From: Hanleya hanleyi
Lineage: Eukaryota > Mollusca > Polyplacophora > Lepidopleurida > Hanleyidae
Length of the DNA stretch: 64,000 nucleotides
Assembly (NCBI GenBank): GCA_036873755.1
Contig: JAVTVY010045425.1
Coordinates: forward strand, 1 to 64,000
Reading direction: 5' to 3'
The notes under the pieces are model-generated. The model saw nothing but the letters and a program-made list of their open reading frames with translations, had not been told where the DNA came from and did not search any database. The position numbers were made by a program, and so were the translations under genes. This document shows, in pieces, positions 24,177-34,820 of the stretch (within the stretch, counting starts at the first letter, position 1; each line of letters starts with the position of its first letter).

Positions 24177-24400
24177 TATATATATGTATAAATCTTTATT
24201 TATTGAGGGTAACTCAATCAGTTATAAACTGTTCTTCCAAGAGGCCCTCCAAAACAAAAGTGTACAAAATATCAAATGTCATAGTTAATACTGTACAACA
24301 ACGTGGTCAAATAAATATTTAAACATCTCAGGAGAATAATCACACAATCGCAAGCTAGACTACATGTATGTACGATAACGTTAAGAATAATATTATAGTT
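24177..24400 (-). mobile_element. 3' end fragment of a CR1/L2-type LINE
   Basis: Read on the minus strand it ends GGAGGGCCTCTTGGAAGAACAG, then a TTACCCTCAATAAATAAAG-like terminus and a (TA)-rich tail. The same terminal segment ends the LINE at 33520-33605 (GAGGGCCTCTGGGAAGAACAG, ACCCTCAGAAAATAAAG). Only 3' untranslated sequence is identifiable. It is a 5'-truncated insertion in HSPA14 intron 1. Confidence 0.7.
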
Positions 24401-24828
24401 ACACAAAATCCTGGCATATTTTATACGGCTTGTACTAACTTATTTTTACACTGGTACATTTTTGTCAGTCTGGACCTAAAGGCTATATATATAGATCGAC
24501 GATTTGACAATCTCGACTTCGGAATCCAAACTATATGCATCGCCGGATGAATGGTGTAAACTAGTTTATTGAATCGCATCATGAGAAAAGAAGACCCAGC
24601 CTAATGCACATGCCAAGACAATAAGTGGTAAAACTGGAGAAGATTGGGAGAGAGTTTTCTGAAAATGAGTACCTTCAACTTTCAATATATTTTGTCATCA
24701 AGCTGTCAATGTTTCTTTTATTCTTGTTTTATATATCTCAAAAGTGTTCAAGTGCTCATCAACGTAGGTCTCCACAAAGTTTATTTCCATTCCAGAGTGT
24801 CAATTTCATTTTTATCCTGATATCCCTA

Positions 24829-25020
24829 TTGATGTAGTAGCCAATGACCTGGATGAGTATTGGTTTGTACTTAAGGAGCACCTCAGCTCAGGGAAAGAAT
24901 TAAGGATCTCGCCCCTTCGGACAGCTGCTTGTTCGAGGCAATTAACTGGAGGACCCGTGGAATACCGAGTGTGAAAAGACCATATATTGTGGCTTTAATC
25001 TTTATACCATTGGTTTGTAT
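24829..25020 (+). repeat. Decayed partial duplicate of HSPA14 exon 2
   Basis: TGATGTAGTAGCCAATGACC at 24830 repeats exon 2 exactly, and ATATTGTGGCTTT near 24983 matches the exon's second half. About 120 bp of unrelated DNA lies between the two pieces. TATTGGTTTGTA also occurs both at 24858 and just before exon 2 (25009). This suggests a tandem duplication of about 205 bp followed by decay. It lacks a continuous frame and is unlikely to be spliced. Confidence 0.65.
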
Positions 25021-25025
25021 TCCAG

Positions 25026-25106
25026 GATGGGAAGACTGATGTAGTAGCCAATGACCTGGGTGATAGAGTAACTCCATGTATTGTGGCTTTCACAGATCAG
25101 GATCAG
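25026..25106 (+). CDS. HSPA14: HSPA14 exon 2
   Basis: An 81-nt exon between acceptor TATTCCAG and donor GTATGG, encoding 27 residues from [20 protein letters not shown] to TDQDQ, phase 0 at both ends. The [10 protein letters not shown] segment is the second strand pair of the Hsp70 nucleotide-binding domain (NDQGNRTTPS-type in canonical Hsp70). The DGxxxVVAND form is close to vertebrate HSPA14. The next exon should begin with the VGLAAKQ-like motif; I did not find it in the 38 kb to the right. The gene is therefore either interrupted by very large repeat-filled introns or truncated. Confidence 0.92.
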
Positions 25107-25217
25107 GTATGGGGTCAAATAAACATTCTCTGTTCGAAAATTTCAACCAAGCACATGATCAATACAAATCGTTAAGAGTTTTAGTTCTCCATCAGGATTC
25201 AAAATTATAGCTCAATG

Positions 25218-25358
25218 AAATGGCAAATCCGTCATGTAAGACACATACAATAGGTGACTTAATGTGGGGAACCATTCAACCAAGGAGTGAAAAGGGCCAA
25301 GTATATTGCACACAAAGTGTTGCCAATTGAAGCTGTCTTACATGACGGGTCTGCCAAT
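25218..25358. repeat. Short inverted repeat (MITE-like)
   Basis: The arms ATGGCAAATCCGTCATGTAA and the complement of TTACATGACGGGTCTGCCAA are about 23 bp each around a ~95-bp centre. It lies in HSPA14 intron 2, 110 bp after the exon. Confidence 0.65.
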
Positions 25359-25925
25359 GAAATCTGGTAAAAAATCTCAATCTAAATGGTGCTAGGCCCT
25401 AGATAACCTTCTCATTGCCTATTTAATAATGGAGTACTGACATTATTTTGAATATGTTCCTATTGCAAAGAATGTATCTATAAATATATATATATAAGCT
25501 TGAGAAACAGAATGTCTCGGACCCGATTTAGGTGCATCCTTGAAGTAAAAGCCATTCCATCAAAATGCACCCAGTTGACCAAATGCACCAATTTGATTCC
25601 CAAATCGTAAACCTGCTTTAATTAATGCCTTAATCTCGGTCAGGAAGATGATTCAAACCGTAAAAACGGAAGTTAAAACCAAAAGTTATCTCCCCTAGAG
25701 GAGAGTTGTCCGCCCCTAGGGGAGCTCTCCCATTCATCCCAGTGGAGTTACTATAAAAGGCTCTGCTCAAATCATTCCTATCCTCTTTCTCCTGTTTGTA
25801 CTCGACCAGTGCACATCAAGGAAGTGTTAATTCAATACAGCCTGTGTTGTTGTTGTAACCGCCGGTTATATCCTTTATCAAGATTGTCTTGTGTTTTTCT
25901 TTTCGGAAATTCTTCTTACATTAGT

Positions 25926-26120
25926 ATGTCTGAGGTTTCTGTTCCGAATTCTAATTCTTGTCGTACGTGTGAGCAAGTTTTGTCCCGTTTGGACTCCCAC
26001 ACGGTTTGTTTTACTTGTAAAGATTTGTGTGTATCGCAAAGCCACATGTGCGTGTGTCATGGGATTCGTCTTCCTGGAGGAATTATGCCCAGATCCGACG
26101 TGCTCATTTATTGCCTCTGA
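25926..26120 (+). pseudogene. DIRS 2 gag-like start
   Basis: The frame starts MSEVSVPNSNSC and holds a cysteine/histidine cluster C-x2-C-x11-H-x2-C-x2-C (from CRTCEQV to HTVCFTC), as seen at the N-terminus of DIRS gag-like proteins. It runs into a stop after about 64 codons, with a likely frameshift near 26060. The following kilobases hold only short broken frames. Confidence 0.55.
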
Positions 26121-28715
26121 CGATCCCGCTCTATCGGAGCGATAGTCGGCTTTTAGGAATTTACGCTTGTGTATGACTTGAAATCCATCAAGGATCTCGG
26201 CGGTGTCGGTTAGTATTTGTACTCTTAGATTCAAAGTCCGGTTTCTTCGACGTCTGTAAATATTTCCTCCCAGTAGGATCTATTCCTACAGGAGATAGTA
26301 TTCAATTTTAGACAGTCTGACCTCCACCGCTATTCCTTTATCTACGAGTCCCTGTAAAACCGGTTCCATTGTTCAGGCCAACAAAGGCCTCCAGATTCAG
26401 GTCGGTTTTCCTGAGCGGTCCATTGTCTCCTTCGGACAAAAGAATGCTACCTCGCCGCAGGTTATCTCGCCTATGTCATTTTTGTCAATGGTTCTGTTGC
26501 GATTAAATAAATATTATTTCTGGGATAGTTTTGTCTGACATTTCTATCTCGGGTGTTTCTAAATTTTGTCGGGCAAATTTTGGACTCGCTTGGACCTCTC
26601 ACGGTTTGTTTTACCATCAGCCACGTGTTTAGTGTCTTCGGACGTACGTCGCTAAAATATTTTGCTCTTGTCGGAGATTTCAAAATTTTTAGTCATGATT
26701 TTTCTATATCTTGAAATGATCGTCCGACGATGTTTTCTAAAAGTCAATATGAAATCTCATGCTTAACTAATAACACAGTCCTGCATGATGGTAGACAGTG
26801 TGTATTCAATATCGCGTCTCCACACAAAGAACGAGTTTCGGCCGCTGTGTTTGATGTGGGCTTTTCCTGGCTCTCGCGATCTCGTTTTGTTTTCGGTCAG
26901 TATGTGAGCCTATTGTGATCTGTACGATAAACGAACAGGTTTTTTGTTTCGTTGATTCACGATTTTATACATTGAATTGTTGTATAAATCTTTACTAGTA
27001 TTGTGAATACTATCCTCGTTCTGACGCGGGAGGTTCGTTTTCCCCGCCGGGAAAATCCGATTCTTTATAAGCAGTCCGTCAATTTTCCATGTTGTTGTTG
27101 TATCTTTTGTTCGGACTTGCAGTTTTTTGGTAGTTTCGTTTTCATGCATTCAGTTCTTTGATCCTACCAAAATGTAATCTCTTGTTATATCAAATATTAT
27201 TATGTTTATTTTGATATCCTGTGATCAAGAGAGAACTTACAGAGGTTTTTATCTACCTTTTATGCTTACGTTGTCTTGCGTTTGTGTTACGTAACCACAA
27301 CTCAAGCCTATTCACTACGACGCTTTGTTACATTTTAATGAGCTTCTTTACTACTCTCTTTGTGTAATTAAGGGTGTTGAACAACAAAAGAGATCACGTG
27401 TTTGTTTATCGCCAGTGAGTAAACCCTATTCACTCACTCACCCTTGTTTATTGTGAAAGTGTGCTATTCTTTGAAACACAAATTTCTGTTATTTTACATT
27501 GTGAGTTGTTTGTGTTTCACACCTAGTTGGTCCCATCTGTATACTGAATTACGCTTATAATTCAGATTGAGTTGAGCAGTAATTTTACTTCTTCTCTCTG
27601 AGAAAATTTAGAATTATTAGCGTGACTGTGAGTGTATTTCTCCGGGAAATCTGTAGAAATACTCTCGTTCGACGACATGTGGAGTGTTTATTGATCTTCT
27701 CCTAGTCTGTTGGCCGGGCAAGGATCAAGCCTGAAGTTTTCTCGGTCTTCTACCTGGGACAGCATTAGTCTATTTCATCGAGCGGTCTTCTTGTATGTTG
27801 AGCCCTGCGCAAGGATGACACGCAAATGCGTGAAGTCTTCTCCAAGTATGATTACCGGTACAGTCTACAAGAACAACAGACGGCTCTTTAGCAATGTTCT
27901 TTACCGTTTTCTTCTTCTCGACAGCTTGTTCGTCCTAGGTCATTTCAAATTCTGAATTTTTAATAACCTTAATTTATCTGCCGGCGAGAGACTTTAAATG
28001 TATTTCCTCTCTTCGGGAATTTTAAATTCTTTGAGGATCTTTTTAGTTTACGTGGAAATCTCTTTGTTCTGGATGTCGGTGGTGTTACTACTTTTGGTTA
28101 TAAATAGTGACATTGTTTATAAATGTTTAACATTCTCTCCATATAAAACTCCAGTACTGATTTTCATGTACAGGAGCCAAATTACATCGGGAGATGTCAT
28201 AATGTAATCATGTTCACTGACACAGTAATCATGTTCACTGACATAAAGATCCATAATGCCATTTACCTCATTGAGGTTACGTTTGTGTTTAACGCTAGGA
28301 ACATTTAATGTGTTCATCTCTACTGCGTTTCTAATTTAAAAAAAAAAATTATTACAATCGAGTTCGGGGTTCCTCGTTCCTCGTTTCGCACCTCAACGAC
28401 GTTCCATTACGTCGTTTCGTTGTCCTCGTACACCTGTACGTCGTTTCTCGCCGTTACGTCGTTTTTCTCGTACTTTTATAAGGTTGTATCCTGCTCCATT
28501 ATGAGCATGTATATACTTTATGTTGATACAAATGGGGAAATCACTACGTCGTTTATCACACACAACGTTTCTCTCATTTTTTTTCACGATTACGTCCTTC
28601 TGTTACACCTTGACGACGTTTCATTACGCCGTCATGTGTTTTCTCATACACTTGTGCGTCGTTCGCGTACATCTGTTAGACGTTCCGGTACGCCATAACG
28701 CCGTTCCTTACATCA

Positions 28716-29000
28716 TTTCTTCGTTTGCGAGATGCATATTTTATATCTATTCATCCTCGTTTTCGGCACTTCCTTCGATTCTCCATCGTCGGTCGTCGGT
28801 GGGAGTGGAAGTCCTTCCGTTTGGCGTCAACCTTCCCCTTGTATCAATTCCTCTCGGGTTTTCACATCGAGGTTTACTTAGGTTCGTCGTTACACTACGA
28901 AGAGAGTTGTGTTCAAGCCTTTTTGATTCCAGAAATTGTGTTGGAATCAACAGTAATTGGTCTTGAATTCAGCTCAGCTTTTGTGGTGATTTATGTTTAA
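28716..29000 (+). pseudogene. DIRS 2 reverse transcriptase relic
   Basis: The frame at 28725 reads LRDAYFISIHPRFRHFLRF. This is the DIRS RT motif A neighbourhood with its catalytic aspartate, followed by a VGRRWEWK stretch. A +1 shift then leads into EVLPFGVNLPLVSIPLG, the next conserved RT block. Downstream the sequence is lost or replaced. Only a fraction of the palm domain remains. Confidence 0.6.
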
Positions 29001-29439
29001 CACAGAACCATGTTGATTTCAACACACAAACATTTTGTGTTGAAATCCATTTTACCACAGGATTGTGCTTAAACAACACAATGTTTTTCGCGGTGTACTT
29101 TGGGGACAGTTGTTCGACTTTCTCCTTCAAGTACTTCGTTCCCGGATAGACCGTTGCACCAGTTTGTTAGACTTTGACATTATGGTTCTGTCATCAACTT
29201 TAGGACTTTTTATTTCTATGCGGGACCTTACTATGTTCGTTTTTCGGGTTCGGTCACTGCAGTGGATTTATTTGTCCTGGTGCGGAGAATGTGATGCCCT
29301 TCCCGACTGTGTCTCTTTGTTTCCCTGTATTTGACTTCTTCCTTCACCTTTATCGTGATATGAAGTTCAACTCGGCACCCTTTAAGGGTTCCGGTCTGCT
29401 TGGGCTAGGGTTTTTACATTTTCTACCGGCATCGTCATT

Positions 29440-30383
29440 TGTCTAAACGACAATATCTCTGCGCCCTTTCGGCTTTCACTTACAGTCTCGCCGTACTCGC
29501 CAGCTGTTACCGAATTGGGATATTCATGTGGTTCTGTATGCTCGGTTTCGTCCGCCTTTTGAACCTTTACAGTCCGCCTCTCTTTAAGCTGTTTCCTACA
29601 AGTCTGCTTTGCTGGCGGCTTTTGCTTTGGCGTCTAGTGTGTCTGAACTTCATGCTCTTGAGAGATCATCTATGACCTGGACGGCGGATTGGTCTCGCAT
29701 TTCCTTTCGACCCATTCCTGAGTTCATCGCCAAAATGAGTCTGTTCGCTTAGGTCCGTGCGCTCAATGTTCGTACTCCATCCCTGCGTTGTCAGACTTCG
29801 TGCATGGCCTCGAAGACGACCTTTCTGTTATGCCCTTTTCGAGCCATTCACCACTATCTTACTCGTATCGATTCCGCTCGCGTCTCTCGTCGTCTGTTAT
29901 TTCTGTCCCTTCACCCGTCCGCAATGCGTGACATTCTCTCTTGCAGGAAACAAGCCTATGTTTATGTATACTTTTGTCTTTTTGAATTTGGTGCTAATAC
30001 TGTTATATGGAAATGGAATAGGTCTTTGGATTATGGACGCGGATATTCTCTAATGGACGACGGCTGGATTATGAATGACGGACTAGACGCTTGTAATTAC
30101 TAAGAATACCATTGCCGCGTGGTTGAAGAAGACCCTTAAGTGGTCTTATCTATTGGCCATTGACGCTCCCCCACTACTGTCTACTGCTTCTTCTCATGAG
30201 ATTCGTGCCATCGCTACGTCATGGCCTTTATGGAAGAACTTGTCCCTCCATGACATTGTCCAGTCTTGTGCCTGGACGGCAAACTCCACGTTCACCAATT
30301 TCTATCTGAGAGATATGTCAGTGCAATCAGATAGAGTGACCACGCTTGGGCCGCTGATGGCTGCCCAGCACGTGGTCAAGTAA
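29440..30383 (+). pseudogene. DIRS 2 tyrosine recombinase (broken, first Arg lost)
   Basis: Recognisable pieces in order: LPNWDIHVVLYARFRPPFEP (near 29505), YKSALLAAFALASSVSELHA (near 29600), PFRAIHHYLTRID (about 29838), and the C-terminal block SSHEIRAIATSWPLWKNL with FTNFYLRDM (30190-30330). HEIR and the tyrosine are kept. The catalytic arginine expected before VSEL is serine, whereas element 1 has R there. Stops interrupt at about 29595 and 29750, and a frame change occurs near 29950. It is inactive. Confidence 0.75.
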
Positions 30384-30733
30384 TTTCAAAAAGGGGGGGG
30401 GGGCATTTTTCATCATCGCAGCAAGCCAGCCAGTTTGCTGTATCATCTCCCAATCATAACATATGTCCACATATTACATGATCACCTAAGAAGTTAGAAA
30501 TGTCAGCTGGCCAGCCATGGACTCTCAAGTCATCAATCAAGGCCTGACACTATGGTGAGTTTTAATCTTTCCCTTAACTGCAGATTTCCTTGTGTCATTT
30601 CAGGTTGAAACTGACTTCCTTCTAGTTGATCTCAGCTGGGTCTCCTACGCTCAACTCCCAAGACAAAGAACGGACACTTTGTGCCTGCAAGACCTGTTCA
30701 AGTTTCAAGGTTCTAGTATATGTAGTAGTAGTA

Positions 30734-33415
30734 GTATATGTAGTATATGTTAGTGAAAGTATCCCATATAAAAGACGAAAAGACCTAGAATCAAAGGAAT
30801 TAGAAATTGTGTGGATTGAAACTCAAATTCCGTATGTCAAACCCATACTCATAGGATGTTTGTATAGACCCGAGTCCAGGGCATCATGGATTGCCGACTT
30901 TGAAGATATGATGGACAGAGTACATGCTCAAACAAAGGAAATTATACTCATGGGAGATTTCAACTTTGATCTTTTAGGGAAAGTAAACAATAGGTGGTTA
31001 CATTGTGTTGAATCATATCACCTACACCAGCTCATCAAGGAACCAACTCGAGTAACAAAATCAACCAGAACACTTATTGATCATATATATGTTTCTCATC
31101 CAGACAAAGTACAAAAATCCTGTGTACCAAAATTAGCTGTAAGTGACCATTATCCTGTCTGCGCACTATACAAAAATAACAGCAAAATCCAACGAATTTC
31201 CAAACATAAAAGTGTCAAATTCAGAAACATGAAAAACTTTCACGAAGAACAGTTTTTATCAGATCTTTGTGAAAAGCCATGGTCCATAGTTATGTTTGAG
31301 GAGGACCCCAACAGTGCTTTAGATGTATTCACTGATCTTTTCAAGCAGACCTTGGATGAACACGCTCCATTTTGTGAGAAACGTGTAAAGAGTACACACC
31401 TTCCAAAATGGCTTCATGATGAGGAAGTGTCTGAAGCCAGAAAGCTTCGCGATAAATTCCATTCAAGTGGAGACTTTGACAATGCAAGGAAATGGCGCAA
31501 TAGAGCAAATTGTCGGTTACATAAAGCTAAGAAGAACCACTTTGAAAATCTTCTTAATGAAAACAAAGGCAGCCCAAATAACATATGGAAAGTCTTGAAT
31601 GAAATTGAGTCAAAGAGAAATAACTCTACTCCAAACAGACTTAAAACTACAAGCGATTATCTCCGACTTCAGAATAAAAGTGACTATTTAACTGGCAGGA
31701 AACTTATGGCAGATGAACTTAACAACTTTTTCACTGATATCCCATCCCAGCTTCCAAAAATGACTGCTCCGACAGCGAACTCCTTTCCTAACATGCCTGA
31801 TATGCTCCAAAATCTTGACCAATTTGTATCTGAAAGGGTTCCTGAAAACACCCTATTTAAAATACCGCAAATAACAGTAGAATCTGTTTACAACTACCTG
31901 ACTTCCATAAACATAAAAAAGAGCACAGGTCCGGATTTAATTTCACCAAGATTTCTCAAGATAGCTGCAGGCATCATAGCTGAACCCTTAACTTATATCA
32001 TCAACAAAAGTATAGAAGCAGGTGAATTTCCCCAAAAATGGAAGCTGGCAAAGGTAATTCCTGTGCATAAATCTGATGACCGTGAGCTAAAAGAAAACTA
32101 TCGACCTATATCTATACTGTGTACACTGTCTAAGATAATTGAACGTCATGTCCATGATCACCTATACAACTACTTATCAAAATATAATCTTCTATGTAAA
32201 AATCAATCTGGTTTTCGAGCAAACCACTCCTGCCAAAGCGCAATGACAAAAATGGTGGAATCCTGGTTAACATCAATAGACCAAGGTAATATAGTTGGCT
32301 GCATAAAACTCGACTTTAAAAAAGCGTTTGACAGCATCAACCATGACATTGTTTTGGACAAACTTAAAATATACAAGCTTGATAATTCTGCTCTCAATTG
32401 GATGAAATCATATCTGGATAACCGACAACAATTTGTATGCATTGATAATGAGATGTCTGATCCTCTCCCTATCCAAGCAGGTGTTCCACAAGGGTCTATA
32501 TTGGGACCTCTGCTATTCATCATATTTGTCAATGATCTCTTATTATCTGAACTGTCTAGCACAATAGATTTGTATGCTGATGATACTACTGTATATACTT
32601 TTTCCTCCAATGTTTATGAACTGGAAAGAATATTGAATAAGGATTTAGAGATTATAGAAACATGGTGTTACCACAACAAATTGTATATCAATACTGACAA
32701 GTCCTCTGCTATGCTCCTGGCTACATCATCCAAGATTTACAAGCTTCGTGAGACATTGCACATTACAATAGGTAATGAACTAAAAAATGTGAAGGATGAC
32801 AAAATTCTCGGTCTGAGGATTGACCAATCACTAAGCTGGCAACCACATGTGAACTCTCTCTGCAACAAAATTTCGACTAAGCTGGGAATACTATATAAAC
32901 ATAAAAACCTACTCAAAAAAGATGCAAAACTTCTTTACTACAATGCTTACATCCTTCCCCATATTGTTTACTGTATTACACTATGGGGAAATTCAAATGC
33001 CTATCAAATTGACAGAATTAACAAATTACAAAAACGAGCAGCTAGAACTATACTCAACGCGCACTATTTAACACCATCAGCAGAACTTTTTAAGGAACTC
33101 AACTGGATCAGTGTATTAGACAGGATATATTATCAAAAAGCTGTACTTATGTATAAAATTATCCACAATCTTTGTCCTCCTTATCTGAACAGTTTGTTCA
33201 AATATGTTGGGGAGGTAACATCAAGGCATCTAAGATCAACAGAAAATAATGATCTGTTTGTTCCCAAGCCAAAATCAAATATGCTGACAAGAAGCTTGAG
33301 CTACACAGGAGCCAAAATATGGAATTCGCTGGACAAGAAGCTAAGAGAGTCTCCCTCGGCTGGAGCCTTCAAACATCGACTGATAAAAATTCTTCAGGCA
33401 AAAAGCATAAGTTAG
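30734..33415 (+). CDS. LINE ORF2 fragment: endonuclease and reverse transcriptase
   Basis: A single uninterrupted frame of about 890 codons. First comes the C-terminal half of an APE-type endonuclease: ILMGDFNFDLL carries the catalytic Asp/Asn pair and SDHYPVCAL carries the terminal Asp-His. A linker follows, then the RT domain: STGPDLISPRFLK, YRPISILCTLSKI, LDFKKAFDSINHDI (motif A Asp), GVPQGSILGPLLF, and YADDT at 32573 (motif C Asp pair). The C-terminal region ends YTGAKIWNSLDKKLRESP, typical of CR1/L2-like elements; there is no RNase H. The upstream 36 codons of the frame (from 30626) are not LINE-like and are excluded. The N-terminal part of the endonuclease is missing. Confidence 0.88.
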   Translation, partial: VYVVYVSESIPYKRRKDLESKELEIVWIETQIPYVKPILIGCLYRPESRASWIADFEDMMDRVHAQTKEIILMGDFNFDLLGKVNNRWLHCVESYHLHQLIKEPTRVTKSTRTLIDHIYVSHPDKVQKSCVPKLAVSDHYPVCALYKNNSKIQRISKHKSVKFRNMKNFHEEQFLSDLCEKPWSIVMFEEDPNSALDVFTDLFKQTLDEHAPFCEKRVKSTHLPKWLHDEEVSEARKLRDKFHSSGDFDNARKWRNRANCRLHKAKKNHFENLLNENKGSPNNIWKVLNEIESKRNNSTPNRLKTTSDYLRLQNKSDYLTGRKLMADELNNFFTDIPSQLPKMTAPTANSFPNMPDMLQNLDQFVSERVPENTLFKIPQITVESVYNYLTSINIKKSTGPDLISPRFLKIAAGIIAEPLTYIINKSIEAGEFPQKWKLAKVIPVHKSDDRELKENYRPISILCTLSKIIERHVHDHLYNYLSKYNLLCKNQSGFRANHSCQSAMTKMVESWLTSIDQGNIVGCIKLDFKKAFDSINHDIVLDKLKIYKLDNSALNWMKSYLDNRQQFVCIDNEMSDPLPIQAGVPQGSILGPLLFIIFVNDLLLSELSSTIDLYADDTTVYTFSSNVYELERILNKDLEIIETWCYHNKLYINTDKSSAMLLATSSKIYKLRETLHITIGNELKNVKDDKILGLRIDQSLSWQPHVNSLCNKISTKLGILYKHKNLLKKDAKLLYYNAYILPHIVYCITLWGNSNAYQIDRINKLQKRAARTILNAHYLTPSAELFKELNWISVLDRIYYQKAVLMYKIIHNLCPPYLNSLFKYVGEVTSRHLRSTENNDLFVPKPKSNMLTRSLSYTGAKIWNSLDKKLRESPSAGAFKHRLIKILQAKSIS

Positions 33416-33605
33416 CTGGATGCCATGATGTTAGATATATTATTATGTGTTTGATGTATACTTTGAATTTGGTTGAACTGTTTTCATATATATATTTAAT
33501 GTACATTGTTTGATTGTTTGTTAGAGGGCCTCTGGGAAGAACAGTTTACACAACTGACAGAGTAAATACTTGTATTTGTTACCCTCAGAAAATAAAGTAA
33601 TATAT
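30734..33605 (+). mobile_element. 5'-truncated CR1/L2-type LINE inserted in DIRS 2
   Basis: LINE sequence begins near YVSESIPYKRRKD inside the endonuclease domain, next to a TAG/TATATG-rich junction. It ends with GAGGGCCTCTGGGAAGAAC, AATAAAG and a (TA)n tail at about 33600. The 3' end matches the minus-strand fragment at 24177. The open frame is intact, so this is one of the youngest events in the window. No clear target duplication could be defined. Confidence 0.85.
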
Positions 33606-33898
33606 ATATACGGCGCTCACCAAATGAATTCCTATAACGCATACGTGCTTTGGTTTTCTAAATTGGCTAATATTGTGTACCACATCCACGATCACAGCTA
33701 CATGGATGAGACACTAAGATAAGTATTCTTCTATATCTACTCCATGCATTAACCCATTTGCGTCATTGCCCAGGGTTTTTCTTGTTGAGTATTAATGTGT
33801 CATATCTATGCCCATGTCTGTGTCATCCCAGTGGTTACTCTGCCTGCTTTTGGTGCTACAACAAGGCCGAGGTTTCCCACCTCCATATGTTGGTACTG

Positions 33899-33998
33899 TG
33901 GCATTAATCAAAGCAGGTTTACGATTTGGGAAATAAATATTAAACATTTATAAACAATGTTACTATTTATAACCAAATCAAACCTGCTTTGATTTGAT
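33899..33998 (+). repeat. Internal complementary region of DIRS 2
   Basis: The first half (GGCATTAATCAAAGCAGG, then TTTACGATTTGGGAA) is complementary to the left end at 25597-25628. The second half (TTAAACATTTATAAACAATG and onward) is complementary to the right end at 34228-34289. As in element 1, both outer ends are joined here in complementary form. Confidence 0.75.
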
Positions 33999-34289
33999 TG
34001 TCCCTCCCTTCCTTCCCCTCATGCCACGGCCTTGCACACTACAGGTCTCGGTTTATTACATGAGAAAGAGGATGTGAATGGGTATGAGCAGAGCTTATAT
34101 AGTAGCCTGGCTGGGATGAATGGGAGAGCTCCCCTAGGGGCGGACAACCCCCTAAGGGGAGACAACTTTTAGTTTTAAATTCCGTTTTAACAGTTTGTAT
34201 TGTTCTTCCTAATGGAGATTAGGCATTAATCAAAGCAGGTTTGATTTGCTTATAAATAGTAACATTGTTTATAAATGTTTAATTTTTCT

Positions 34290-34820
34290 CCAAATTATGG
34301 CAAATGAATGGGTTTTCTGTTTAGGTGAATTGTACATGTAGGCCTCTATGTGTATACATGTAAATGTACATGGTAAGTTTGCTGCAGTTGTCAGCTCTCA
34401 TTGGATGATTACAAAACGTGGTACACAGGTTTCTTATGATTAGAGAGAATGTACCTGTGCTATTTTTGAGATGAAATATGAATTTTTCTCCAAATTATGG
34501 CAAATGATTGAGTTTTGTGTTTAGCTGAAGTGCACATGTACATCTGTACACCACAGTTTGCTGCAGTTGTCAGCTGTCTTTGAATGATTATGAAACTTGG
34601 TACACATGTTTCTTATGATTAGAAGATGTACCTGTGGTATTTAGGAGATGAAATATTAATTTCTCTCCAAATTCTGGCAAATGAGTTAGTTTTACGTTTA
34701 GCTGAAGTGCACATATACATCTGTACACCACAGTTTGCTGCAATTGTCAGATGTCATTGAATGATTATGAAACTTGGTACACATGTTTCTTATGATTAGA
34801 GGATGTCCCTGTACTATTTA
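34290..34820. repeat. ~180-200-bp satellite (family also at 48 kb)
   Basis: About three units, each with CTCCAAATTATGGCAAATGA, GTTTGCTGCAGTTGTCAGCT and ACACATGTTTCTTATGATTA. Unit starts lie at 34291, 34489 and 34665. The same units occur at 40733-40945, 45836-45915 and 48066-48784. The array is cut at 34820 by Helentron-like copy 2. Confidence 0.85.

Larger units (their letters stand above)
20606..25025 (+). other. HSPA14 intron 1
   Basis: Contains (CAA)n-rich DNA at about 20748-20802, a (GTT)n-rich stretch at 21771-21802, a T-rich run near 23368-23392 and a minus-strand LINE tail at about 24177-24400. A partial duplicate of exon 2 lies just upstream of exon 2. No additional exon is recognised. 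Confidence 0.7.
25597..34289 (+). mobile_element. Decayed DIRS-type retrotransposon 2, in HSPA14 intron 2
   Basis: The order on the plus strand is left inverted terminal repeat (25597-25790), gag start (25926), RT relic (28716), tyrosine recombinase (about 29440-30383), internal complementary region (33899-33998) and right inverted terminal repeat (about 34060-34289). The terminal repeats share an inverted block around GGGAGAGCTCCCCTAGGGG and CGCCCCTAGGGGAGCTCTCC. A LINE (30734-33605) interrupts the 3' part. Coding regions are riddled with stops, especially 26.2-28.7 kb. It is a different DIRS lineage or age class from element 1, whose terminal repeats are unrelated in sequence. Confidence 0.82.

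Noticed and set aside
28380..28720. ACGTCGTTTC-rich stretch as a separate satellite
   Set aside because: The motif recurs irregularly without a fixed period; it may just be decayed DIRS DNA.
30604..30710. Exon-like segment after TTTCAG reading VETDFLLVDLSWVSYAQLPR
   Set aside because: The acceptor and frame look reasonable, but I recognise no family, the donor is poor, and it lies between DIRS recombinase remains and a LINE junction.
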